Of a stretch of 64,000 bases of DNA, positions 10,721 to 23,946 are shown in pieces. The notes beneath the pieces were generated by a model that searched no databases, was not told the DNA's origin, and saw only the letters and a list, made by a program, of their open reading frames with translations. How positions within the stretch are numbered: position 1 is the first letter of the stretch; each line of letters starts with the position of its first letter. Position numbers and translations under genes: made by a program. The stretch comes from Tomocerus qinae. Lineage: Eukaryota > Arthropoda > Collembola > Entomobryomorpha > Tomoceridae. The stretch lies in the NCBI GenBank assembly GCA_020055645.1, contig CM034546.1, positions 15,438,001-15,502,000 on the forward strand. Direction: 5' to 3'.

Positions 10721-12038
10721 CTTTATATTTTTATCTGCTTTGAAAAAAATATTTCATTAAAAACAATTATTCTACATCAAAATCAAAGAAGTGGAATACT
10801 AAATTGTTTACACATTATTCATTATGTCTCAGAGGCTGACTCTGACTCAATCAAGATTCAAGTGGACTGGAACTTAATGACTCGGGGTCGCGAGCCCAGC
10901 GGTACCATTATTTTGTTACCAATTCTGATGATTTAGCATTCTGAAGTTTAAGCTTAAGTTAAGCGTCTTAATTGACTTATCAATATACCTCCTAAACATA
11001 AGAAAATGTTTACAATAAAACTCAAGTTTCGGCTCTTCCTAAACTGTCAAAGTTTATTAAAATTTAAAACATTCAGAGAATGCTTAATTAAAAAGTCTTA
11101 GTCATTTATTTACAAATGCTTAAATGTATTTAAATGTATAGTTAGCCTTTATTTGCATTTAATCAAGTTATAAACTTAATTGTTATTGTTGATATGGACT
11201 CCTATTATTAGAAATCCTTATTGTTATAGTTAGCTCAGGAAAAACTAACAGATTCTATCATATTCCTTGTCAGAAACAAGCCATTATTATTTGAATAAAG
11301 TTGATTCCAAATGTAATTATTAAGGACAATTATCTTTCTTGTTCAAGCATCGGTATACACTTAATAGGACAGCATGCTCTAGTTTAAGTAGCCCCCTCAA
11401 TAAATAAATAAATTCAAAGCAGTCTACTTCGGCAAAAAATGCTATATTTATACTCAACTTAGTTAACCTAAAGTGTATTCTTTGAGATGGCAATAAATAT
11501 TAAACTCCAAACTACGTAGCTACCTTAAATGTCTTATAAAAGTATATACTACAGAAAAACAAAAACAAATTTAATGGGTTATATAAATTTATTATTTCTG
11601 CCATGAACAAATATAATACAAATGCAGGGAATGTTTCACTTCTCAAAAGACCTGGTCACATAGGAAAATATTAGTTTACGGTAAACGTTCAACATTATCT
11701 TGGCTCTTTGCATTGAGGTGTGCTTGTTTAGAGTTTGTAATATCGCAGTAATATTTGGAGCTTTTATATATGGAAATAAGAAGAAACTTTTTGAAACCTG
11801 CTTTAATGGATAATAAAATTCAATTCAATTTATAAAAGATCAGTGCACGTCGATATTGAAAATATTTATTCATCTCCGTGAAGAAAATTTTAATCAAATA
11901 AAGTTAATTCAGTGATTTATTCGAGAAATTAAAACATTAACGGAATTTTATTACGGAGTTTAACTACTAAAAATATTTTCCAAATTGATAAAGGGTTAAG
12001 TACACATAAGTGGAATCTGAAGAATCTATCAAGAAACA
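10721..12038. other. Intergenic, upstream of a GR-like gene
   Basis: About 1.3 kb of AT-rich sequence without a supported frame or repeat. It must hold the promoter of the receptor at 12039. Confidence 0.5.
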
Positions 12039-13309
12039 ATGATATCAGAGTTAATGAAGGACGCAATATTTTTATATTTCCATACATTCGAAGCTTGTGG
12101 AATGATCCCGTTCAAAGCGAAAAGAAATCCTTTTACTGTGCATTTAACCAAAAACAAGAAAAAGGTATTCACCTGGGCAACCGGAGCATTTTTGAACTCC
12201 TGTTGTGTTATATTTTTCGGAGTCTATCCATTGTACATGGCAGTCATTTCTTCACCCCTACCAATAGCAAACTCAATGATGTCATTCTGCATGGCTACAT
12301 TTACTCTCATCTCCACAGCAACTAATTGCTCATTGCTTTGGGTAGGTCTTAATACTGGACCACAAATCTTCAACAGAATGCTGAAAGTCGACCAAGAATG
12401 TGAAGGTAATAGTTTAAAATGCGTTTTATAGGTAGGTAATTAAAAACAAGAATTATTTTTCTGTTTTAAATCAAATTGTTACGAATAGAAAACTTGGTTA
12501 AAAATAAACGAATGTCATTGTTGTTTCTATTATTTTTAGAAATGAAAAAGACTTTCGCATCATCAAGACCTAGAAGATCGAGGAGATGGAACTTGACCGA
12601 AATAATCATTTCGTCAATCTGCCCACTGGAAATATTGATTTCTGCAACATTGTCAATTTATACAGTATTTGCAAGAGAGACCCTCAGCCAGAAGTTTCTT
12701 TTCAAAAACGAGTTCACCGCACTGGAGGTCGTCAAAAGGCTCATCGTTGGTTCTTTCACATTCTATATGTCCATGACTTTTGTGGCTCCTGCAACATTAG
12801 TGCTGCAACTGGGATGTATCTACGTTCAGTTTACAAGTTACTGGCTGAAATACGTTGAAGACATCTCTGAAAATTTCATCCATCTGTCATTCAAGCTATA
12901 CAATTCGCTTCGGATCTATCAAATCGATATCAAAAATCTTTGCACAATTCTCATTCCCCTTCTACTCTTTGGGAATCAAGTTCTTTGCGTCATCTCGATT
13001 TATGGGTCGATGAAGTTGAAAAGCCAAATGGGAATGCCAGCATACCTCTTCATGCCGTTGATGACGTTTACACTGCTCATCTTGAATGTATTTCTACTGC
13101 AACAAGGCTCACAAATGCATACCCTATCATCCCAGTTCTTGGCAGCCAAAAGAGTTCACAAAGATCCACTTGTTCGACGAATGGCTAGATCAATGAAACC
13201 GATAGCTGCGGAAATAGGGCGCTTTGGATACATCGACAAAGGATTTTTTGTCACGTTCATGGATTTTCTTGTGAACAACGTCATCAGCGTATTACTGTAC
13301 TTAAGATAG
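12039..13309 (+). CDS. Gustatory-receptor-like 7TM chemoreceptor (GR1)
   Basis: Two exons: 12039-12405 and 12540-13309. The donor is AAG|GTAATA and the acceptor TTTTTAG|A. The intron is in phase 1 and the product has 378 residues. Several hydrophobic segments of membrane length run through it (for example around residues 47-68, 72-100 and several in exon 2). The C-terminal part has RRMARSMKPIAAEIGRFG followed by a last hydrophobic segment FMDFLVNNVISVLL. The same RRM-x-R-S-x-[KR]-P block and the same phase-1 intron occur in the receptor array at 29-40 kb, so they are one family. Insect-type gustatory receptors are ligand-gated cation channels with an inside N-terminus. The classical TYhhhhhQF end motif is absent, so the assignment to the GR superfamily rests on topology, size and gene structure. 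Confidence 0.65.
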
Positions 13310-15891
13310 ATTACTCATGTAAGTAACCTAATCATAACCTTATTAAGATAGTAAATACAAAAATTATCACTTTGTTAAAGTAGAACTGGACAAAACCAGC
13401 ATTTCAACTTTCAACTAGATGAGTAAAATCCTCATAGCCAATCAAATTCTATTCACCGCCTCCATGTTTAGGTCACTTAGATGAAAAGAGAAATAGAAAA
13501 GCCATCGGGGTGAATCAGCGAAAAGTAGATTGAGGCTAATTCCTTAAATGACCACACCGTCATCGAATATCAGAAAAGTGCTTAATTTTTTGAGCGTTAA
13601 TTTCAAAGATGTTGTATCACATGATCACGTTTCCGAACCTTGCTTTATTATTTTTCTACCATTTCCAAAATGTGAGAAACTAATTTCTAAGCGTTTTGGG
13701 GGAATACTACAATATCGTTGTTTGCTTTTCAATGATCAATAATAATGTATGTAAAAAACATTTCACCGTTTCAAACTAAATTAAATATGGTAAAAAAAAT
13801 TAATCACGGATGATATTATGCCATTTTTAGATTGTTCTAATAAAAAATGGATCATAGATAACGAGTCTAGTATAGGTAATTAGTTATTAGTTCAACATAA
13901 GTTTACTCATCGTATATTTAATTATCCTTGCATTAAGTAATATGTGTTAGTGGGAGAGTATGATCAATACTATTGATTAGCAAAGACACACTACCGCTCA
14001 AGCCGCGAGGACTTACTTGCAGTTACTCCCTGAACAGCTTTACTGTTCGGAGAAGCCACTCATTCGTCCTGCAGACATACAAAATGAAAGCAGAGACGAC
14101 AAGGGCAACCCCGGTTGCATTAAGTAATACTTTTGATTGCAGAATTGCAATTGCAATGTTTTATAATTTGAATACAAGAAGATGTAGAGGAACAGTTTCA
14201 GAAAAGCACTAAGTACTCATTTAAATCGCAATTTAAGGTAAAAGTCATTATAAGATATACTTTATGTTATATTATAACTTGTCGTAAAGCCTATTAGAAC
14301 CGGTAAATACCAGTTGATCTAATGTTATTGGTGACCTACTTATTTCCAACTATGTGTATATCTTAAGTATATTCCTTGAGTGACCAATAAATAATAAAAT
14401 CCAATTATTAAGCAACATCTACCTTTAAAAAAGTATTATAAAAGAGAAAACAAAATATTGCTGCGACAAAATATTTTTCAGTAAGCGCACAACATTAGCT
14501 TCGCTTCTTGTAGTTGGTCTGGAGTTTACTTTCAGCTTCGCAATATCAATATCTAATGTTATTGGCATATACGTCATTAGGATATATAATTGCTTCCAGC
14601 CTATACAATGTAATTTGACTTTTTGAGAGTACTTTAATCGCGTTGGTTTATTGGTATAGATTTATTGGTTGTATTATTGTATTGGATCTTCTTGGTGAAT
14701 AAATCGGCTTTCATCACAATTCTGTAAAATAACAGTGTTTACATTTAGACTCAATTACAAAAATTAAGTTTAGAAATCATAATCATAAAGACCTTAAAAA
14801 TAAGCATTAAAGATATCTCAAGAATTGCAATGTAAACTATTTTATTGTATGGGTAGGTTTTTTGTTGGGAAAAAGTTAATTTCGTATACAAAATGACAAT
14901 GAAAAGTGTGCAATGCTGTGAGATAATCTTGGAAAGCACAGACTCTGTTTCTACAATTTGTAGGTTCATTTATGGTTTGTGATAATGTGTTAGGTCGAAA
15001 CTTGTGTTATCTTAATTTGATTGTCTGGAATGATGTTATCAGTAATATCGGAGCCATTGTTTAGTAGTTCCTTTGCATGAATGATGTTTATTTTATGTTT
15101 ATTTTACTTAACTATATATCATTGCTATAGGAATTCATATAATAAAGTTTATATTGGTGTTCTCACTTTAGTTCCCACTTGTCTGTTGTTATATTAAGCA
15201 TGTGATTTGTTATATCCTTATACTTTTTAATACTTATAATAATATGTGATCAGTAGCTATATACAGACCTATGACAAGTATTTCCATCATCATATTTGTA
15301 TTATAGGCAACGAAACAAAAATAATTCAAATTATTTTTAAGCAGACTTTTACAAATACTTTAGATTGGCTTAATTTGATGTTATATATTATAAGTTGCAT
15401 CTATGAAATGCAAATATGGTGATGACAATGCAACAGAGAAAAGACAACATACAATGTTAAAAAGCAAATCACAGATAATGTTTGTGTATGGTTCATATCT
15501 CCATTCGTTCTCCAATGCTTAGAGTATTTATTGTATAAATATTATTATCTTATCAGGAGTTCCGATTATTCCATTGTTAAATGCCCTCAGGAAATTATTG
15601 TATTGCATTACAAAACTTGTGACACATTCACACATGACAGTTGTTATTGAGACTTTTACTCTATCTCTACTAATTTGTATCGAGTGTCAGTAAGCCTTAT
15701 TAATACATTTCCTGCTACACTTAAATTCAAAGTGAACTTACAAAAGTTTAATAGAAAATATTGGAACATTTCTAATGAAAATTCCATTGTTTGTTATTTA
15801 TTCAACATTTTAGGTTAATGTTTGTAAACTATGTGAGATAACTACTACATTATTATTTTATTATTATCCTGAATCATTTCGTTTGATATAA
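13310..15891. other. 2.6-kb intergenic region, no gene seen
   Basis: AT-rich sequence between GR1 and the esterase. A slightly GC-richer patch at about 13980-14120 has a short open frame without recognisable content, possibly an old element fragment. No RNA gene or complete transposon is visible. Confidence 0.5.
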
Positions 15892-18800
15892 ATGGCAACC
15901 ATGAAAGGAGAATTTTACGAGAAGAATGAAAATTCTCCCCTTATCAAAACATTTTCCTATCATATGGGTGATCAGCCAGACTCAAAATCATATCTACAAA
16001 ATGTCAAAAGTGTTGTGTATCGCGTACCTAGATTTTACCTCGGAATGGGAGCAATAGTTTTGATTGTATCATTTTTAACACTGGCAGTTACTTACGAAGT
16101 CAATTTTCAAAAGGACAACTCACCTTATTTGACTAAGGAAGATGTAAACGAGAGAAATATTCTGAAAGCTTCCCCCGAAGAAAATTATAGTTATGGTCCG
16201 GTACTTGAATTTCCGTTGGGGAAAATCATTCCGGTAAAAAGACTTTCCAGGGATGAAAGAAATTTCTTCGCATTTTATAAAGTTCCATATGCCAAACCAC
16301 CAATAGGAAGTCTCCGTTTCGAGGTTCGTTTTGTATTTTACAATAAATATACTTTTTAAAATAATTAAAAACGTATCTAGGTAATGCAATATTATAATAT
16401 AGTTACCAGAAGCAGCAGAAGCATGGAAGGGAACAAGAAGTGAAAATCAAGTTGCACCTCAATGCATCCAAAAAGTAAAATATTCTGCGATAAATGAAAG
16501 TGCTGGAGAGGAAGATTGTCTTTACATGAACATTTATACGCCCCAGGTAAGAATTTCGATTTTTATGGATATTAAATTTTAAAACGTGAATTAAAAAATA
16601 TAATATGTCACTACTGGCAATGAATATGTTTTCATAGGTTCCAACAGACGTAAATAACGAGAAGGAACTAATGCCAACTCTAGTGTACATTCACGGTGGA
16701 GGCATTCAAGGAAATGGGAGTCGATATGGTCCAGAATATTTTATGGACGAAGATGTGGTGTTAATAACATTCCAATTTCGACTTGGTGCTTTTGGTAAAT
16801 GAATATAATACATTTATTCATATAATCTCATTCTTAGTGAAACCAATAAATCTTTGCCGGAAGCATCAGATTTTATTTTCGTATTCTGTAGGTCATCTGA
16901 GTGTTCCGGGTAGCAAAATCACTGGAAATATGGGCAATAAAGACCAGGTGAGTTGGTTTACTGTTTATATCTTATCCTATTTTAATAATTACAATCTCAA
17001 TAGGCATTTTTATTAATGGTGGTAAATTTACAATGTTCCTTGAATTAATCTTTTCAATAATCAATATCAGGTGTTTGCACTGAAATGGGTACAGGAGTAT
17101 GTCAAATATTTTGGGGGTGATCCGAAGAGGGTCATGATTTACGGCAATAGCTATGGAGCAATGTGTGTGGGACAGCATTTATTCTCACCAATGAGTGAAG
17201 GTAATTGGCAATTGATAATTTTAAATTATTAGCTTGGACTTTGGAGATGTACATAGTGAGTAAAGCTAGGTTTTGAGTGTCACTTCCTTTTCAATTCACT
17301 TGCTAAGGAACATTTCATAAATAAAACATTTCCGTTGCCCCAGGTGATGTGATTTGAAATTTTAGGCTGAATAAGTAACTGAATGGTCCTTTTTCCGCGT
17401 GAAGTGAAGGGGAAAGCGACACTCAAAACCTAGCTTAAGAGTTGAATAGGCATTTTGCATCAAGAACTGGAGTGAGTCTATAAAAATTTCGTTTTTGCTC
17501 AATGGATCAATTTGTAATTTTAAGTAGGTTCAGTGCGTCAAATGAAAAGTGCGTGGATTTCAGTTTTTATGTAGAACTTGAAAGTTTAAACGAGTACATT
17601 TGGTTTTGTATTATGAAATGAAGGTTGTGTTTAAAAAGATGAATATTGATAGTTGTTTTGTGATAATACCATATAATATCATTTGTTACCATTTTTGATA
17701 ACGATTTATTTACAGATTATACTGCAGCTGATGTGATATTTATTATATAATAATATCTTGATAACAGTTGATAACTTCATGTTATTTAATGAAAAATCAC
17801 AATTTTTTGTACGTTCCATTGTAGCAACAGATTGAAGCTGTATGTATGTATTATTGTAATTTGGTTTGATTTGTATATTGTCTTCTTTTGGTTTTTAAAA
17901 TAATTAATTACCTATATTGAAAATTATATATTTTTGCCAAAGTTGGTTTTGCCAATTTATACGCATACAAAACCTTGAGTCATTTTTGAATAGGTTGTAA
18001 ATGTTATCTTAAAATAATGACATTGTAATTAAATTGTTTGATTTGATCTCAGGTCTCTTTCATCGTGCAATTTTGCAAAGTGGTGGAACACTTTTCATGA
18101 ATATCGTGAATTCCAATCCTGAAGAAACAACGAAAGCTCTGGCAATGGAAACAAATTGTCCAACATCAAGCACTAAGAGTCTTATTGATTGTCTGAAGAG
18201 TTACAATGCCAGTGAATTAGCAATAATTCAAACGCCAGAGATAAATTATAATACAGTTCTGGAGGTTGATGATGGAACGAGAAATGCCTTCATGGTAGAT
18301 CATCCTATGAACCTTTACAAAAGTGGAAAGTTTAACAAAGCGTCCGTTATTTTTGGAGTCAATTCTGGCGAAGGACTTAATATCTTTGATTCCTTGAGTA
18401 AGATGCTGCACATTTGATTTAGTTAATCTTGTTCCATCTTAATTTAATTAATTCACAAATTTGATGTGGTTCAGAGTTGCTGAGAAGTCCAGAAGAAACA
18501 CAAAACGCGAATGAAAACTGGACACAAGTTGCCCCAGAACTTTTGAATTACAAAACCTCTGCTCTTGATCCGGATGCAGTTGCCTATGAACTGAAAGAGC
18601 TTTATTTTGGAGATAATCCTATTGGAAATGAAACATTGTGGAATTTAACAGACATGATAACTGACAGGTTTATGACTCACTCTGTAAAAGTAGAGGGGAC
18701 ATTTCATTCTGAAATAAACGATGTTTATCTCTACTACTTGACAAGACAACCTGCAAAAAGCTACGCTAGAGGGAGTTTGAAAGGATACCCGCCAGGATAT

Positions 18801-19228
18801 TACGGTATAAATAACGAAGTAATTTTCGTTTTCGTTTCTCTAAATTCTAACAGACATTATTTTTGAACTTTTTTAGGCCCAGCACATGCCGATGAGCTGC
18901 AGTACTTATTCTTTTACTACGATTATCCATATATACCTAAAGATTCCGAATACTACAACTTTTCCAAACTTCTCGTTAGATTGTGGTCGGAATTTGCAGC
19001 AACAGGGTACCAAAAAAGCCTTCTACTGTATTAATTTTTATAAATATTTTTATTTACATCATGCATTGTTTATATAGGATTCCAGGGCAAGACTGGAAAC
19101 CATTTAGACCCAAAGACAATTTACTTGATTGGTATATGCTGGATGAACAACCAATAATGGTAGATGTGTTAGAAGACAGAATGAAATTTTGGGATCGATT
19201 CTCTGCAGAAGAACTTGGTTATGAATGA
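15892..19228 (+). CDS. Membrane-anchored type-B carboxylesterase
   Basis: Nine exons: 15892-16323, 16403-16546, 16638-16794, 16892-16947, 17071-17200, 18053-18397, 18475-18804, 18877-19006, 19078-19228. They sum to 624 codons plus stop. Residues 1-46 are polar, 47-69 form one membrane segment (GAIVLIVSFLTLAV), and the rest is an alpha/beta-hydrolase esterase domain. A type II orientation (esterase outside) is likely. Family landmarks follow in order: YAKPPIGSLRFELPEAAEAW, GEEDCLYMNIYTP, oxyanion loop IHGGG, nucleophile elbow G-N-S-Y-G (usual GESAG), FHRAILQSGG, acid FGVNSGEG, and the histidine in HADELQYLF. All three triad residues are present, so it may be active, although the elbow is unusual. 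It could also be a neurotactin- or neuroligin-like adhesion relative. AATAAA lies near 19377. Intron 5 carries a MITE. Confidence 0.9.
17264..17435. mobile_element. Harbinger-like MITE in esterase intron 5
   Basis: 172 bp bounded by inverted repeats AGCTAGGTTTTGAGTGTC (left) and GACACTCAAAACCTAGCT (right), with a TAA on both sides (17261-17263 and 17436-17438). A three-base TAA/TTA target duplication fits PIF/Harbinger (Tourist-type) elements. It has no coding capacity. Confidence 0.75.
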
Positions 19229-20319
19229 AAATATGTACATCAATATAAATTCATTTATAAGTACCTAAACATTATTTTGTGATTATACAGCTTATAACTA
19301 GTTGAATAATTAATTCTTAATGATATTTCAGAAAACAACAATCCTTTGAATGTAAATATTTATTTATGCCGTCCTAAATAAACATTAACTCGCCATCGAA
19401 AACCCAATCTCTCTTATATCTTACAAGAGTAAGCTCTCGTGAGAAAAGGGTTAAGAGCTTGCATCTCGAATCGTAATTTTTTAAATTAATTTCATTACTA
19501 ATGAATATTAAACTTCGAGGAGAGCAAATACTCACATATACAAATTATATAATAAATAGTATTTACTACCCAAAATTTAAGTTAATAAATGATTTATCAT
19601 TTATCAATTGACATTTATAACGTTAAAATACATAAATGTACTTATGAGTTGTAGTAATCTTAATAAATACTAGAGCGTTTTATGAAATATTTCTGCCTTA
19701 AAAGATTGATTCGGAGATACTATGTTGTAGTAATCCAACGTTCTACAGAATTAAGATGAAAGTTGGATAAATTTCTAATCTTTCAGTTTTATATTAAGGA
19801 AATCTTACCAAAAACATTGGATGAATGATGCCACAAAGATTAAATGTATATGCGTTTAGGTAGAAGTAAATTATATCACAATGTGTATCCAGTACCAGAA
19901 GCATGAGTTTATTGCCATGAAGACAAAACCTTGTGACGAATTTTGACTTTTTGGTTGTACTTGCTGTTAAACAAGTTTATTAAAGTTGTAATTTTCCCCA
20001 AAAATTAGGAAAGAAGATCAGAATCTGGATTAGAGTCTGGTAATAAGATTTGTGTTTGCATTTGAGTCGATATATAGGTACCTACACACACAATGTATAC
20101 TATGTATTGCAATGAGAATTAGGTCACTATGTGAGAGATAAGATTAGATAAAGTTGGTACACATTACCACATCAAACAATATCTAATTATTTAATATTAT
20201 ATACTGCATTTTATTTATACAGCCTATAAGCAGGAAACAACATGCCTAGGTATATATAAGTGGTAGACGCTAAACTAAGAGCTTAATGAGTACCTATATG
20301 TATATTATGTATACAGTAG
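19229..20319. other. Intergenic after the esterase
   Basis: Contains the esterase 3' end (AATAAA near 19377) and then AT-rich sequence with no gene. Confidence 0.5.
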
Positions 20320-21903
20320 TTTGGTACAAGACATCTCCAGATCTCGAAAAGGTAAACCAGTCAGTGAAGGTAATCCAGGCAAGTTTTTCTTAATAAATGG
20401 AACGTCAAATATTTGCGTAGTTAGGCAGGCTGATTACAGGTACTGGGATATACTAAAGAGTTGCAGTCAATTTCGTAACAAATGTGTTCAAGCCAAGCTA
20501 AGTATAATGATCTTTATGGTATCTTATACAAAATAGCTGTGGAGGTTTGAACACTCCCCGTCTTAAGAAATGATAAAAAGAAAATGTGAAATACTTCTGT
20601 TTTGCATAATATGCGTTTTTCAGTTCCGACATCGGATTGGAAAAAAGTTAATTTTCTAAACATCAGCCTTCAAGTTAAATTGAATCGATTAATCAGGCAG
20701 CTGAATATCAGTTGGAATGCCAATATAGGTAGACATAGCTACTCATACATGCGAAATTAAAACATCTGATTGCTTAGCTTTCAAAATTCATTGATGATCA
20801 GTTGTTAGTTATTACTATTGTAGAAGAGGTTGGAATAGTATAAATTTGTTTACTTTGGCTTAAAACGAAAGGCAAAAATATTTTAAATCCATTTATTCTT
20901 TTACAACTAATTTATGTTTATTAAATTTGCATTAAGTCACAATACATTTTAAAAAAATTCGCATTAAGATATTGTTGAAAGCAGATGAACACGGACAGGT
21001 ATCACGAGTGTTCAGGTAATTTATTACCTGAACCCAAATGATGATAACTATAAAACGCAAGGAAAATAAAGACATAAAAATGCGCATTTTCAAATACTTT
21101 TTATTCCAAATTCAGATGTCAGTTAAGGTTGCTCATCACGCCTGCATAGCAACCGCATGGGCCTATCTAAATGCGTGTTAAAAAATGCTTTACATCAAGC
21201 TTTATTCCTCCCGAAGATTACGGCCGATTTTTATGGGACTTACATTTTTGGAATCCTGGACAATCGAGGAACACAGGAGGGCGGATGGACTTTTGATATT
21301 ATTGCTTTAAATGGTGCAAAAAAATCAACATTGTATAAAAACTAAAACTGATTCACTTTTTTTGGAATTCGATTTTTTTTAAAGCATTTAAAGCAATAAT
21401 ATCAAAAGTCCATCCGCCCTCCTGTGTTCCTCGATTGTCCAGGATTCCAAAAATGTAAGTCCCATAAAAATCGGCCGTAATCTTCGGGAGGAATAATTGA
21501 TGTAAAGCATTTTTTAACACGCATTTAGATAGGCTCATGCGGTTGCTATGCAGGCGTGATGAGCAACGTTAAATGAAAACTAATCGCAAATATTTGTATA
21601 CAGTACATTAATTAAACGACGCAGTCCGACCTCTAATCCTACGCTTTGGAATCTCCAGCAGTAACATACAAAAAGGTACCAGATGTATAGTCTACCTATA
21701 GTATGCATATAAAATCCTGGAGTATAAGACAAACATATCCATACCTTAGGCGCTTGCCCATTCTTATGCAGATCAGACAAAGTAACTGGAGTGTTTAGTT
21801 TGTTTCATTCATTCGTCATACACTTCCCATTTCTTGATTTGAAGAGTTAGTTTTTGTTGTCTTAGCTATATGTGTATCAAGAAACGTGTAGAATTTAATA
21901 GAT
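20320..21903 (+). other. Upstream region of lipocalin A, shared with lipocalin C
   Basis: Blocks here recur in the same order upstream of lipocalin C at 49990-50780. Examples are GGCAAGTTTTTCTTA with AACGTCAA after it (20380 and 50027), AATCCTGGAG (21713 and 50576) and GCAGATCAGACAAAGTAAC (21767 and 50633). The duplication that made A and C therefore included at least 0.8 kb of upstream, presumably promoter, sequence. In A it is interrupted by the foldback element at 21127-21568. A perfect 11-bp-stem hairpin (GTTCAGGTAAT with its complement) lies at 21010-21033. Confidence 0.6.
21127..21568. mobile_element. Foldback element inserted at TTAA, 442 bp
   Basis: Two arms of about 200 bp, nearly identical in inverted orientation, surround a spacer of about 45 bp. 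The ends read GTTGCTCATCACGCCTGC and its complement. TTAA sits immediately outside both ends (21123-21126 and 21569-21572), which points to piggyBac-type integration, although the terminal bases are not the usual CCC of that family. Transcription through it would give a long, nearly perfect hairpin RNA. The short frames in the arms are mirror images of each other and probably not genes. Confidence 0.75.
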
Positions 21904-23946
21904 ATGACCGAATATCTATCATGGTGGAAATTAGTACTAAGTGCATTTTGGTTGGCCACAGTTGCTAATTGCATCAGTATTCAGGATGTTGAGGAAGGCC
22001 CTTGTATCGATGTTCCGGCAGACCAGAGCTTCGATTTACTTTGGGTTTGTTCTTATTCACTTTTTACAAATTTTAGTAATTAATTATTTGTTTGTTTTTC
22101 AATTCCAAGGAATAAATTATTAAAAAATCTTGTTAAAAACTGTTTGTATAGTTTAAAAATTTTTGGAAAATATTTACTAATTGTAAAATTGGGGTTTTTA
22201 TGTCATTCATTTTAAAGTAAAATTTCATAAATCTGTAAATTCAGCCAAATGAGATTTAAATTTATTGTTTAGAAACGTTTTTATTCACACACACTCAAAT
22301 TAGGAGCAATGAAAATGAAAAAAAATAAGGAAAAAAGAAAAAGGTGGAAAACAGACATTTTTTAACCCTGATGGAATTAAGTGAATATTAACAATGCGGT
22401 CCGGATTAATTTATAGAACTTTTTATCTTAGATTTCCAATTACGCTGAGTGGTACTATCCTATATGGAACAAATACGAAGTTTATAAGTGGGCGGTTTCG
22501 CTTTCCGGTCTGCCCGAAAAAAATGTTACAGAAGACATGGTTAACCGATCTTGTATGATCCTCTACGTTGGGGGCATCGAAGGAGCCACACATACCGCTT
22601 TCCGTGGAACCAAAAGCACAACAGTTGACCCGTACATTGCAGACCATGCTGTTTTTGAATGGTCCGAGAAGAAAAATGATGGAACTCGTAAGAAATACAT
22701 TTTGCTAATTTTAACTACATTTTATATTTTTGTGAATGTTTTGGTTTGTTTTATTATAGAGGGATTTAAAGGACGGACTTCTGTCTCTCTAACGGACAAT
22801 GACAAATACTATGTATGTGTTACTTGTTGGCAAAAGGAAAATCAACGAGGTTATAGTGTTCACGCCAATGTTAGAACTCTTGATCAAGAATCCAAAACCA
22901 CAATTAGAAACCATTTAAAGTCATTAGGATTTAACGTTGAAAAATATTGGTTTGACATGCAATATGACGATTGTATAGATTTGTCAAATCCGGAAGAATA
23001 TGAAAAACCTTCGCCAACTCCAGTAATTCCAAGTGCTAAAAATACTTCAAGTTATGATTCTAATAGTGTATTTGTAAACGAAAACAAATTCGAATTGGGG
23101 TTGGAAACAACAACTGAGTCCTCAATTCCGTTGAATGGGACATTTAACCATTTACAGATTCCACAACCACCTCCACAAAATCCATTGCCTGCTACGCAAA
23201 ATAATTTCACAAACGGGGATAGTATTTTACCTTCCATTCCAAATAACTATCAAAAGCAACCTGTAAATCAACAAACTAACATTCAAACAAATCAAAATAC
23301 TTATGTTCCTTCATCAAATAATTTTCAAAATATTCCACCCCAAAACTATCCTAACAATTATCAAAATTATCCAAACAATCCGCAAAACAATTATCAAAAT
23401 AATCCAAACAATCCGCCAAACAATTATCAAAATAATCCAAACAATCAGCCAAACAATTATCAAAATTATCCAAATAATTTTCCAAACAATTATCAAAATT
23501 ATCCAAACAATTATCAAAACTATCCAAACAATTATCAAAATCATCCAAACAATTATCAAAATTATCCAAACAATTATCAAAATTATCCAAACAATTATCA
23601 AAGTTCTCCGAATAACTATCCCGGCAATTATAACAATCCGTATGCTACTAATCCAAGCAATCTTCTTGATGTTATCGGCATCCTATTAAATAATCAACGA
23701 CAAACAGGACAAATACAAAGTGTCCAAACAAATTCTCCTACCCCAAGCAGCAATAACAATAAACAGGGCGTTGTTTTAAATGCTCCTGGTGGCAGTCGTC
23801 AAACATCTGCTTCGGAATACTTTTTTGATATATTCCGTTCTGTGATAAATTATCTCCAAAAGTTATATGGTGATGTCATGAAAAATGTAGTCAGAGTTGT
23901 TGTTCGTATTATTACTAGGATGGGACTTGGTTCCATTTTGTTATAA
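21904..23946 (+). CDS. Lipocalin fused to NNYQNYP heptad repeats (lipocalin A)
   Basis: Three exons: 21904-22044, 22432-22687, 22760-23946, giving 527 residues. Residues 1-24 are a signal peptide (KLVLSAFWLATVANC). Residues about 32-205 look like a lipocalin: EGPC start, FDLLWISNYAEWYYP (like the family's N-x-x-x-Y-x-G-x-WYE segment), DNDKYYV-x-x-TCW in place of the TDYDxYA-x-x-YxC strand, then an Arg-Thr-Leu-Asp-Gln-Glu helix start and LKSLGFNVEKYW before the last Cys. Lipocalins carry small hydrophobic ligands. Residues about 326-427 are heptads of type NNYQNYP, and the last 60 residues form a conserved tail (SEYFFDIFRSVINYLQ...). Intron 2 (72 bp) is open in frame. The repeats suggest a structural, gluey or matrix role, which is inference. 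Confidence 0.75.
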
